Below, one piece after another: positions 50,929 to 64,000 of a stretch of 64,000 nucleotides of DNA (positions within the stretch are counted from its first letter, which is position 1; every line of letters begins with the position of its first letter). The notes beneath the pieces are model-generated. The model saw only the letters and a list, made by a program, of their open reading frames with translations, did not search any database and was not told where the DNA came from. This DNA comes from Mycobacterium sp. Root135 (GTDB lineage Bacteria; Actinomycetota; Actinomycetes; Mycobacteriales; Mycobacteriaceae), in contig NZ_LMEZ01000001.1 of assembly GCF_001426545.1 (NCBI RefSeq), forward strand, positions 546,616 through 610,615. Reading direction: 5' to 3'. The position numbers and the translations under genes were made by a program.

Positions 50929-52423
50929 CCCGCTGCTCGCTGGGTTCGCACTCCTGCGCCCCCGCCTTCCACGCCTGGCGCTGGCCGTAACGTTCGGCGT
51001 GCTGGCCCTCGGCAGTGCACTGGCACTCGCCGGCGTCTCTGCGTGGCTCATCGCCAGGGCCTGGCAGATGCCGCCGATTCTGGACCTGTCCATCGCGGTC
51101 GTCGCCGTGCGAGCCCTCGGCATCTCCCGCGGCGTCCTCGGCTACTGCGAACGACTTGCGTCCCACGACACGGCGCTGCGGGCCGCCGGCACCGCCCGCG
51201 CCGGGCTGTACCGCGCCTTGGCCCACGGGCCCGCCGACACCGTGATGCGACTTCCGGAGGGAGACATCGCCTCCCGCGTCGGCGACTCGGTCGACGAACT
51301 GTCCGACGTCCTCGTCCGCGCCGTGCTCCCGATAGCGGTGGCCACGATTTTGTCGGGGGCCTCCGTCGTCGCCGTCGCGCTCATCTCACCGACCGTCGCC
51401 GCCGTGCTGCTGGCCTGCCTGTTGGTGGCCGGCGTCGTCGCGCCGTGGCTGTCCGCCAGGGCCGCCACCTCTTCCGAACATGTTGCCGTCCAACACCATT
51501 CGGGACGAGACACCGCGACGACGCTGGCCGTCGACCACGCCCCGGAACTTCGGGTGGCCGGCCGCCTCGACGAGGTCGTCGGCGACGCCTCTCGCAGGCA
51601 ACGGGAATGGGGAGCCGCCGCCGACCGCGCGGCATTGCCCGCAGCCTTCGGCGCGGCAGCCCCCACCGCGGCGACGGCGGTCAGCGTGCTCGGCGCCGTT
51701 CTCGTCGCGATCACCCTCGCACCCCAGGTGGCGCCCACCACGCTGGCGATCCTGGTCCTGCTACCCCTCTCGGCGTTCGAGGCCACCTCGGCGCTTCCCG
51801 CGGCCGCCGTCCAACTCACCAGGGCCCGCATCGCGGCCGCCCGCCTCCTCGACCTCACCGCCCCCGACCCAACAGCCAGGACCCGACCCGTCCTTCACCC
51901 GCCCAACCTTGGGGCGGGTGACCGGGTCGCCGTCGTCGGCGACAGTGGCAGCGGGAAGACGACGACCCTGATGGCGATCGCCGCCGAACACCAAAACCCC
52001 TTCACCGCAGGCTTCTTCCCCGAGGACGCGCATCTGTTCGACACCACCGTCCGCGACAACCTGCTGGTGGCCCGCGGCGACGCGACCGACGAGGAGCTGC
52101 ATGCGGCACTGTGCGCCGTCGGCTTGGGTGACTGGGTGGACGGACTTCCCGACGGGTTGGCCACGATCCTCACAGGCGGGGCGGCGGCGGTCTCCGCCGG
52201 GCAACGACGACGCCTGCTGCTCGCCCGCGCCCTCGTCTGCGATCTGCCCGTCATCCTGCTCGACGAGCCGACCGAACACCTCGACGCCGCCGACGCCGAC
52301 CGGCTCCTGCGCGAACTGCTGGCACCCGACGGGCTCTTCGGCCCCAGCCGCACCGTCGTCGTCGCCACACATCACCTGCCCCGCGGTGTGGCCTGCCCGG
52401 TGCTCTACCCTCGGCAGACATGA
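50915..52423 (+). CDS. cydC: ABC half-exporter CydC with shortened ATPase domain
   Basis: A 502-residue partner of CydD with six helices and a C-terminal ATPase. Walker A is GDSGSGKTT, but the distance to the Q-loop region is only about 17 residues and the expected glutamine is replaced within FFPEDAHLFDTT. The signature is VSAGQRRRLLLARAL and Walker B is PVILLDEPTEHLD, with a histidine in ATHHLPRG. So one ATP site of the heterodimer may be degenerate, a common trait of asymmetric exporters. It is shorter than the M. tuberculosis protein as I recall it. Start overlaps cydD; stop overlaps the DUF4190 gene. Confidence 0.94.
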   Translation: MPSRDPLLAGFALLRPRLPRLALAVTFGVLALGSALALAGVSAWLIARAWQMPPILDLSIAVVAVRALGISRGVLGYCERLASHDTALRAAGTARAGLYRALAHGPADTVMRLPEGDIASRVGDSVDELSDVLVRAVLPIAVATILSGASVVAVALISPTVAAVLLACLLVAGVVAPWLSARAATSSEHVAVQHHSGRDTATTLAVDHAPELRVAGRLDEVVGDASRRQREWGAAADRAALPAAFGAAAPTAATAVSVLGAVLVAITLAPQVAPTTLAILVLLPLSAFEATSALPAAAVQLTRARIAAARLLDLTAPDPTARTRPVLHPPNLGAGDRVAVVGDSGSGKTTTLMAIAAEHQNPFTAGFFPEDAHLFDTTVRDNLLVARGDATDEELHAALCAVGLGDWVDGLPDGLATILTGGAAAVSAGQRRRLLLARALVCDLPVILLDEPTEHLDAADADRLLRELLAPDGLFGPSRTVVVATHHLPRGVACPVLYPRQT

Positions 52424-52815
52424 CGGGCCCCAGAAACGGAACAGGCACCGCTGCGCTCGCCGTCGCGGTCGCCGGCGTTGTCCTGTGCTGGTCGGTCGTC
52501 GGCGGCATCGCCTGCGGTGTGATCGCCGTCATCCTCGGCGTTGTCGGCCGCGGTCGCGCGAAACGCAACGAGGCCGACAACGGTGCTGTCGCGGCGGCGG
52601 GAATGGCGCTCGGCGTGGTGGCGGCCGTCGCCTCGGTGGCGTTTGCCGTCGTCTGGGTGTTCGCGTGGCGCGACGCCGGCGGCGCCGACTACATGGACTG
52701 CGTGGCCAAGGCAGGCAACGACCAGGTGGCCGCCAAGGCCTGTACGGACAAGTGGCTCAACGAGATTCAGGAACGCTTCGACGTCAGTCCGAAGCCGACC
52801 CGGGGAAGTACTTGA
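52420..52815 (+). CDS. DUF4190-type small membrane protein
   Basis: A 131-residue protein with two to three helices in the DUF4190 arrangement: GTAALAVAVAGVVLCWSVVGGIACGVIAVILGVVGRGRAKR (seen as GIACGVIAVILGVVGRGRA) followed by GMALGVVAAVASVAFAVVWVF. The C-terminal 45 residues are outside the bilayer, with two cysteines in YMDCVAKA and AKACTDKW that could pair. Role unknown. The ATG overlaps the cydC stop, so it is the fifth gene of the cyd operon here. Its end overlaps the converging thioesterase gene by 32 bases. Confidence 0.82.
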   Translation: MTGPRNGTGTAALAVAVAGVVLCWSVVGGIACGVIAVILGVVGRGRAKRNEADNGAVAAAGMALGVVAAVASVAFAVVWVFAWRDAGGADYMDCVAKAGNDQVAAKACTDKWLNEIQERFDVSPKPTRGST

Positions 52816-53653
52816 CGATCCCCTCCTGAACCACGGTGGCCAGGACTTGGCCGTCGCGGTCGAAGAAGTGGCCGTTGCCGAGCCCACGGGACTCCGCTGC
52901 CACGGGTGACGTCGTCGAGTACAGCACCCACTCGTCGAAGCGCACCGGACGGTGAAACCACACCGAATGGTTCATCGTGACCGCGAAGATGCGGTCGAAG
53001 CCCCACGACAATCCGTGCGTGGTGATGATGGAGTCCAGCACCGTGGTGTCCGACGAATAGACCAGGGCAGCGGCGTGGATCACCGGGTCGTCGGGCATCG
53101 GACCCCTCGCCGTCAGCCACACCCTGTTGTGGGCGAGCTGCTCGCCCTTGCCCCGCATCACCCACGCGGGATCGTTGGTATAGCGCCATTCGATTGGCTT
53201 CAGCGCCGCCACGAACAGTGGGACCGTCTCCTCGAAGCCGACCAGCAGGTCCTCGATGCTCGGCACCGACAGCGGCTCGGGAACCTCCGGTGCCACGACT
53301 CCGTGCTCGAGGCCGCGGCCACCGGCCAGATGCGACACCAGGGCCGACGCCAACAGCACGTCACCCTGCCGAACGTCGACCCGGCGGTTGGCGAACCGAC
53401 GCTCGTCGCGCAGGCGCACGACGTGGAACTCGAGGTCCCGCTCCGGGTCGCCACCGGCGATGAAGTGGACCGACAGTGCGCTCGGCGGCAGATCGTGTTT
53501 CAGCGTCCGGCTCGCCGCGACGAAGGCTTGCGCCATCATCTGGCCACCGAACGTCCGGATCGGGTTCTTGCTGGGGTGTGAACCGGTGAACAGATCGTCG
53601 TCGACGCGGTTCAGATCCAGAACGGCCAGCAGCTCTTCGAGATCGGAAGTCAC
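52784..53653 (-). CDS. tesB: Acyl-CoA thioesterase II, Rv1618-like
   Basis: A 289-residue double-hotdog thioesterase. LFTGSHPSKNPIRTFGGQMMAQAFVAASRTL opens the first hotdog (GGQ region), and SALSVHFIAGGDPERDLEFHV follows. The second has HAAALVYSSDTTVLDSI with the catalytic aspartate region, then NHSVWFHRPVRFDEWVLY and the late glutamine in VVQEGIVKY. It frees fatty acids from acyl-CoA. I use the GTG at 53653 because GGAGG lies about 10 bases upstream; a TTG at 53671 overlaps that ribosome site. It is next to pyk, as in M. tuberculosis. Confidence 0.93.
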   Translation of the reverse strand: MTSDLEELLAVLDLNRVDDDLFTGSHPSKNPIRTFGGQMMAQAFVAASRTLKHDLPPSALSVHFIAGGDPERDLEFHVVRLRDERRFANRRVDVRQGDVLLASALVSHLAGGRGLEHGVVAPEVPEPLSVPSIEDLLVGFEETVPLFVAALKPIEWRYTNDPAWVMRGKGEQLAHNRVWLTARGPMPDDPVIHAAALVYSSDTTVLDSIITTHGLSWGFDRIFAVTMNHSVWFHRPVRFDEWVLYSTTSPVAAESRGLGNGHFFDRDGQVLATVVQEGIVKYFPGSASD

Positions 53654-53674
53654 TGCTGGCCGTTCCTCCAACTG

Positions 53675-55093
53675 CTAGTGGTCGTCCTCGCCGATTCGGT
53701 GGACGTGAATCATGTTGGTCGAGCCTACTGTGCCGGGAGGGGCACCAGCCACGATGATGACGAGGTCGCCACGCTTGTAACGGCCCAGCGCCAACAGGGA
53801 CTCGTCGACCTGGCGGATCATGCCGTCGGTGGTCTGGATGTGCGGGACGATGAACGTCTCGGTGCCCCAGGTCAGCGCGAGCTGGCTGCGAACCTCGGGA
53901 AGCGGCGTGAACGCCAGCAACGGCAGCGGGGTGTGCAGCCGGGCGAGCCGCTTGAGGGTGTCACCGGACTGGGTGAACGCGACGAGCGCCTTGGCGTCCA
54001 ACCGCTCGCCGATGTCGCGGGCGGCGTAGGAGATGACTCCCCGCTTGGTCCGCGGCACGTGGTGCAGCGGCGGTGCGGCCGTCGAGTTCTCCTCGACCGC
54101 GGTGATGATGCGGGCCATCGTCTTCACGGCCTCGAGCGGGTACTTGCCGACCGACGTCTCGCCGGAGAGCATCACCGCGTCGGTACCGTCCAGCACGGCG
54201 TTCGCCACGTCGGACGCCTCGGCGCGCGTGGGCCGCGAGTTCTCGATCATCGACTCGAGCATCTGGGTGGCGACGATGACGGGCTTGGCGTTCTCACGGG
54301 CCATCTGGATGACGCGCTTCTGCACCAGTGGCACTTCCTCCAGCGGCAACTCGACGCCGAGGTCACCGCGGGCGACCATGATCGCGTCGAACGCCAACAC
54401 GATGGCCTCGAGGTTCTCGATCGCCTCCGGCTTCTCCAACTTGGCGATGACGGGCACACGCCGGCCCATCTCGTCCATGATCTCGTGGACCAGCTCGATG
54501 TCGGCCGGTGAACGCACGAACGACAGCGCAACCAGGTCGACGCCGAGGGCCATGGCGAACTTGAGGTCTTCGATGTCCTTCTCCGACATCGCCGGGACCG
54601 ACACGTTCATCCCTGGCAGGGAGAGCCCCTTGTTGTTGCTGACCTTGCCACCCTCGGTGACGATGCAGACGACGTCGTTGCCGTCGATGTGGCTGACGGT
54701 CAGGCCGATGTTGCCGTCGTCGACGAGCAGCCGGTCACCGGCCACCGCGTCCTTGGCCAGCTCCTTGTAGGTGGTCGACACCCGATCGTGGGTGCCCTCG
54801 ACCTCGTCGACGGTGATCCGCACCGTCTCCCCGGCCACCCAGACCGTGGGTCCGTCGGCGAACCGGCCGAGCCGGATCTTGGGTCCCTGCAGGTCGGCCA
54901 TGATGCCGACCGCCCGCCCCGTCGAGTCGGAGGCTGCGCGAACCCGTTTGTAGGCGATTTCGTGGTCGGCATGGTCACCGTGGCTGAAATTCAGCCTGGC
55001 GACATCCATGCCTACCTCGACGAGCGCCTTGATCTGCTCCTCCGAGGAGGAAGCCGGGCCCAACGTACAGACGATCTTTCCGCGTCTAGTCAC
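53675..55093 (-). CDS. pyk: Pyruvate kinase
   Basis: A 472-residue enzyme that makes pyruvate and ATP from phosphoenolpyruvate and ADP. RRGKIVCTLGPASSSEEQI starts the barrel, LNFSHGDHADH holds substrate-loop residues, VIAKLEKPEAIEN carries the catalytic lysine, VARGDLGVELPLEEVP the metal-binding region, and MLSGETSVGKYP the last barrel loop. The B domain lies at about 70-165. The C-terminal regulatory domain is complete; in M. tuberculosis this domain binds AMP and glucose 6-phosphate. GTG at 55093. The gltD stop lies 38 bases upstream of its start on the same strand. Confidence 0.97.
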   Translation of the reverse strand: MTRRGKIVCTLGPASSSEEQIKALVEVGMDVARLNFSHGDHADHEIAYKRVRAASDSTGRAVGIMADLQGPKIRLGRFADGPTVWVAGETVRITVDEVEGTHDRVSTTYKELAKDAVAGDRLLVDDGNIGLTVSHIDGNDVVCIVTEGGKVSNNKGLSLPGMNVSVPAMSEKDIEDLKFAMALGVDLVALSFVRSPADIELVHEIMDEMGRRVPVIAKLEKPEAIENLEAIVLAFDAIMVARGDLGVELPLEEVPLVQKRVIQMARENAKPVIVATQMLESMIENSRPTRAEASDVANAVLDGTDAVMLSGETSVGKYPLEAVKTMARIITAVEENSTAAPPLHHVPRTKRGVISYAARDIGERLDAKALVAFTQSGDTLKRLARLHTPLPLLAFTPLPEVRSQLALTWGTETFIVPHIQTTDGMIRQVDESLLALGRYKRGDLVIIVAGAPPGTVGSTNMIHVHRIGEDDH

Positions 55094-55131
55094 GTTGACT
55101 CAATATAGTCGTGATCGATTCAGAAGACGAT

Positions 55132-61183
<6,052 letters not shown>

Positions 61184-61242
61184 TCGCAACACCTCCGCAG
61201 TCCGGAAACATCAGACAGGGACTGCGACGGCCCTCGGCGGCG

Positions 61243-61248
61243 AGTGTA
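61243..61248 (-). promoter_or_regulatory. Possible -10 element of gltB
   Basis: TACACT on the minus strand, preceded by TGA, 59 bases before the chosen gltB start. No good -35 hexamer is seen at 17 bases, which is common for mycobacterial promoters. Confidence 0.3.
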
Positions 61249-61265
61249 TCAGCGGCGCTGCGAAC

Positions 61266-61679
61266 CTACCCGCCAATAAACGTCGGGACCAGCGGGAACC
61301 CGGGCAGGTTGCGGATGATCGTCCAGGCCACGCCGGTGAGGACAACGACGATCACGGCCGCGGTAGGCATCAACTTTCGGCCGCTCCGCCAGCGCAGAAC
61401 CAGCCATAGTGCGAGCAGTGGAAGAGCGACGAGCATGAAGACGTTGTCGGTGACCGCCGCGGCGAAGTCGCCATGCAGAACGTCGTGGGTCATCCGAATG
61501 CCGCCGCAGCCGGGGCAGTTCCAGCCGGTGAGCAGACGGAACGGACACGCGGGGAAACCGAAGCCCGACGCATGCGGATCCCGCAGGCCGATGTAGGCGA
61601 GCGCGCCGGTGAGGGCCGCCGCGCTGCCGACGGCGGCGTACGGCGGAATTCTTCGTCGGGTCGTGTCACGAGGTTGCAT
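61266..61679 (-). CDS. DUF2752 membrane protein, Rv1616-like
   Basis: A 137-residue protein with three helices. The DUF2752 signature CPFRLLTGWNCPGCGGIR lies between helices one and two, with three cysteines, followed by HDVLHGDFAAAVTDNVFM. The family has no proven role; the cysteines suggest metal or redox chemistry. The ATG at 61679 starts MQPRDTTRRR and gives the normal length; the frame continues upstream without family features. It matches the Rv1616 position between pyk/gltB and lgt. Confidence 0.87.
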   Translation of the reverse strand: MQPRDTTRRRIPPYAAVGSAAALTGALAYIGLRDPHASGFGFPACPFRLLTGWNCPGCGGIRMTHDVLHGDFAAAVTDNVFMLVALPLLALWLVLRWRSGRKLMPTAAVIVVVLTGVAWTIIRNLPGFPLVPTFIGG

Positions 61680-62200
61680 GGCCAAACCAGCATGCCTGAT
61701 TACGGTGCCTGCCGTCACCCCCGGTGCTTCGCAGTGTCCGATTAGCATCTGGCCCTGACATTTTCGGGTGTTGACACCAAAGTTATGCACAGTCCGTGAT
61801 TCATCCCCAGATTGGGGTCTACGGCGAGAATCCCGGCGCGGACCTTAGCCGCCGAGAGTAAATTCGAATACATGTTCGACTCATTGGTGGCTTCCACGGC
61901 CGGTACCTCGGGTGCCAGTGCGGTGGAGTCGTGGCAGCGGGTGGAGTCCGCTGCCTGCGCTCGCCGCGCATGTTCCAGACCGCCCATGCCGCCGACGGGG
62001 CGGATGAGCGGGACCTGTGGTGCACCGACACCTGGGACGCCGTCGCCGCCCACATCGGCGCCGCACAACGCATCACCCACGGAGCCGCGTCCAACCAACT
62101 ACTCATCGCCGTCGCGCTGCACGAGCGCTTCCCGCTGGTCGCTGCGGTGTTCGCCGAAGGGCTCATCACCTATCAACTGGTCCGGATCGTGGTGCAGCGT

Positions 62201-62610
62201 GGCGCCCTGGTCGTCGACCCGGACGCCCTGCACGAGTTGGACAAGTTGTTGGCCGAGGCGCTGAGCACCCGGGAACCGATGTCGGTCGCGACGGCGGAGA
62301 AGACCGTGGACGCGTTCGTCGCCCAGGTCGACCCGCAGGCTGTGCACCGGACAGAAACCCGCGCGCGTGGCCGCAGCGTCGACGTCGGGGAGGACGACGG
62401 CAGCGGGCGCCCTGGTCGTCGACCCGGACGCCCTGCACGAGTTGGACAAGTTGTTGGCCGAGGCGCTGAGCACCCGGGAACCGATGTCGGTCGCGACGGC
62501 GGAGAAGACCGTGGACGCGTTCGTCGCTCAGGTCGACCCGCACGCTGTGCATCGCACCGAGACCCGCGCACGGGGCCGGTCGGTGGACGTCGGGGAGGAC
62601 GACGGGAGCG
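62201..62610 (+). repeat. 205-base tandem duplication inside the HNH gene
   Basis: Units 62201-62405 and 62406-62610. The first 122 bases are identical. The last 83 differ at 14 positions, yet the two encoded peptides differ by only one residue (Q or H). The unit is not a multiple of three, so it shifts the frame. Confidence 0.92.
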
Positions 62611-62960
62611 GAATGGCCACGGTGTTTGCGACTTTGTTCGCCACCGACGCGAAGGCCTTCGACGCGCGGTTGAGCGCGATCGCCAAGACGGTCTGCCCTG
62701 CCGATCCCCGGACCAAGGACCAACGCCGCGCCGACGCCATCGGAGCCATATCCCACGGGGCGGACCGCCTGGCCTGCCTCTGCGAAAGCGATGACTGCCC
62801 GGCCGGGGAGAACCCGCCCTCCACCGGGGTGGTGGTCTACGTGATCGCGAGCGCGGACACCGTCCGCGAACCCGAAGCACCCGCCCAACCGCCGCCGCCG
62901 CCTGGTGGGCCAGCCAGTCAAGGGCCTGACGATGCTCCCAAAGGCGCAGAAGAAGTCGTG

Positions 62961-63144
62961 CCGGGCAGCGCCGACCGCCCGAGTGACGCTGCGCCACAAG
63001 CTGAGTCGCGCGAGGACATCCACACCGACCCCGCCAACGAGCGCACCGCCCTCCGGGCAGCGCCGACCGCCCGAGTGACGCTGCGCCACAAGCTGAGTCG
63101 CGCGAGGACATCCACACCGACCCCGCCAACGAGCGCACCGCCCT
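62961..63144 (+). repeat. 92-base perfect tandem duplication inside the HNH gene
   Basis: Units 62961-63052 and 63053-63144 are identical at all 92 positions. The length is not a multiple of three. With the 205-base duplication the total insertion is 297 bases, or 99 codons. Confidence 0.93.
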
Positions 63145-63883
63145 CGACGGCGAACCCCCAGCATTGTTCACCAAGCCGCTACGCGAACTGACACTCACCG
63201 AAGCCCTCACCCCCACCCCGGGCCGCCTCGCCAACCTTCGGCCCGCCGCCCTGATGGGTGGACAGTTCCTGCCCGGCGCCATCGCCTGCCGCGCCACCAT
63301 CGGGGCAACGATCACCCCGATCGTGCACCCCGGACAGGCCCCACCGGAACCCCGCTACCGATCCTCGAAGAAGCTGGCCGACTTCGTCCGCTGCCGCGAC
63401 ATGACCTGCCGCTTCCCCGGCTGCAAAGTGCCCGCCACCCACAGCGACGTCGACCATACGATTCCGTGGCCCTACGGGCCCACGGCGGCGTCCAACCTGA
63501 AGTGCCTATGCCGAAGACATCACTTGCTCAAAACGTTCTGGGGTGGCCAAAGTGGTTGGCGCGACGAGCAACTCGACGACGGCACGGTTATCTGGACCGC
63601 ACCCGACGACCGGCGATACGTCACCACACCGGGCAGCCGCCTGCTCTTTCCCGAACTCAGCGAACCCACCGCATCGGTGGTCGCGTTGAAAGTTCCAAGG
63701 GCGCATACCGGCGGGCTGACCATGCCACGCCGCAAGACCACCCGAGCCCAAGACCGCGCCAACCGAATCCAACGCGAACGCGAACTCAACCAGCAGGAGT
63801 GCGAACTCGAGAACGATGAGGCCGAAGCTCAAGCTGACTATCCGGCCCCTGAGTCGCCCCCGCCGTACTAAGACGAAGAACGG

Positions 63884-64000
63884 TTAGTTTCGCTTCCACC
63901 AACGCCGGCGAGATGTGTTCGGCTTCACTGCAGCGGCCTGCGCCGATGCAGTGCCCTCAACGGCGGCGTCGTGAACTTCGGCGGCGTCGGCTTGTGCGGC
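63884..64000 (-). CDS. lgt: C-terminal tail of prolipoprotein diacylglyceryl transferase (partial)
   Basis: The last 38 codons of a minus-strand gene that continues past the window edge. The visible tail is rich in Ala, Glu, Asp and Val and ends with a basic aromatic cluster (SRRRWWKRN). Long low-complexity C-terminal extensions of this kind are known from mycobacterial Lgt, and lgt (Rv1614) follows Rv1616 in M. tuberculosis, so that is the likely identity. Lgt attaches diacylglycerol to the lipobox cysteine of lipoproteins such as the two binding proteins in this window. No catalytic part is visible, so the call rests on tail style and synteny. Confidence 0.55.
   Translation of the reverse strand, partial: AAQADAAEVHDAAVEGTASAQAAAVKPNTSRRRWWKRN

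Larger units (their letters stand above)
61872..63871 (+). pseudogene. DUF222/HNH endonuclease (13E12-type) gene, broken by frameshifts and tandem duplications
   Basis: The parts of one 13E12-family gene are present in order but in changing frames. The start MFDSLVASTAG and VESAACARR lie in one frame. At about 61965-61972 an extra GC dinucleotide moves the sequence to a second frame, which holds ERDLWCTDTWDAVAAHIG. A 205-base tandem duplication at 62201 shifts the frame again, and a 92-base duplication at 62961 shifts it back. The C-terminal part has the HNH nuclease: CRDMTCRFPGCKVPATHSDV, DHTIPWPYGPTAASN and CLCRRHHLLK. Removing both duplications restores the frame between the middle and end. 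Such genes are multicopy in mycobacteria; function unknown. Confidence 0.85.

Overview
The window is mycobacterial chromosome, most likely from a fast-growing environmental species (Mycolicibacterium type). The evidence is high GC, frequent GTG starts, 4-base start/stop overlaps, and gene order that mirrors the M. tuberculosis Rv1637c-Rv1614 block in reverse. The anchors are an Rv1637c-like hydrolase, Rv1636-like universal stress protein, Rv1634-like exporter, uvrB, DUF402 protein, coaE-GrpB fusion, rpsA, polA, the Rv1628c/Rv1627c pair, pdtaR, cydABDC, tesB, pyk, DUF2752 protein and the tail of lgt. Ortholog names come from remembered family features and synteny; no search was run.

Between these anchors lie lineage-specific blocks. 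(1) 1.5-6.5 kb: two UbiD-type decarboxylases with an SRPBCC protein, opposite a UbiX flavin prenyltransferase, and a TesB-like thioesterase. (2) 6.6-10.1 kb: a heme oxygenase coupled to a bacteriophytochrome with PAS-GAF-PHY-GGDEF-EAL layout, so a complete biliverdin-making and light-sensing cyclic-di-GMP module. (3) 10.1-12.75 kb: a membrane acyltransferase/SGNH gene between two direct copies of the 3' end of tRNA-Cys, as if a small island sits at that tRNA. (4) 12.8-16.5 kb: PAS-ANTAR protein, DUF899, MgtC-like protein and exporter. (5) 29.2-34.3 kb: a livKHMGF branched-chain amino acid ABC operon. (6) 35.2-46.7 kb: tRNA-Leu, potassium channel, CmtR-like regulator with a small cation transporter, secreted glycoside hydrolase with a charged tail, DUF2339 membrane protein, a MacS/LuxR two-component system, a polar amino acid ABC operon and an HdeD-like protein. 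(7) 55.1-61.2 kb: gltBD glutamate synthase. (8) 61.9-63.9 kb: a DUF222/HNH gene broken by two out-of-frame tandem duplications.

The parts fit together in several ways. cydABDC gives a bd-type terminal oxidase and its maturation exporter. The two amino acid ABC systems, gltBD and pyk link nitrogen and carbon supply. The Rv1628c/Rv1627c-like pair sits behind a sequence matching the KstR sterol-regulon consensus. uvrB, polA, rpsA and coaE are housekeeping. I saw no CRISPR array, insertion sequence, prophage or rRNA. The most notable items are the phytochrome module, the tRNA-Cys att-like repeats, the doubly duplicated HNH gene, the KstR-type box and a hairpin motif shared by two intergenic regions.
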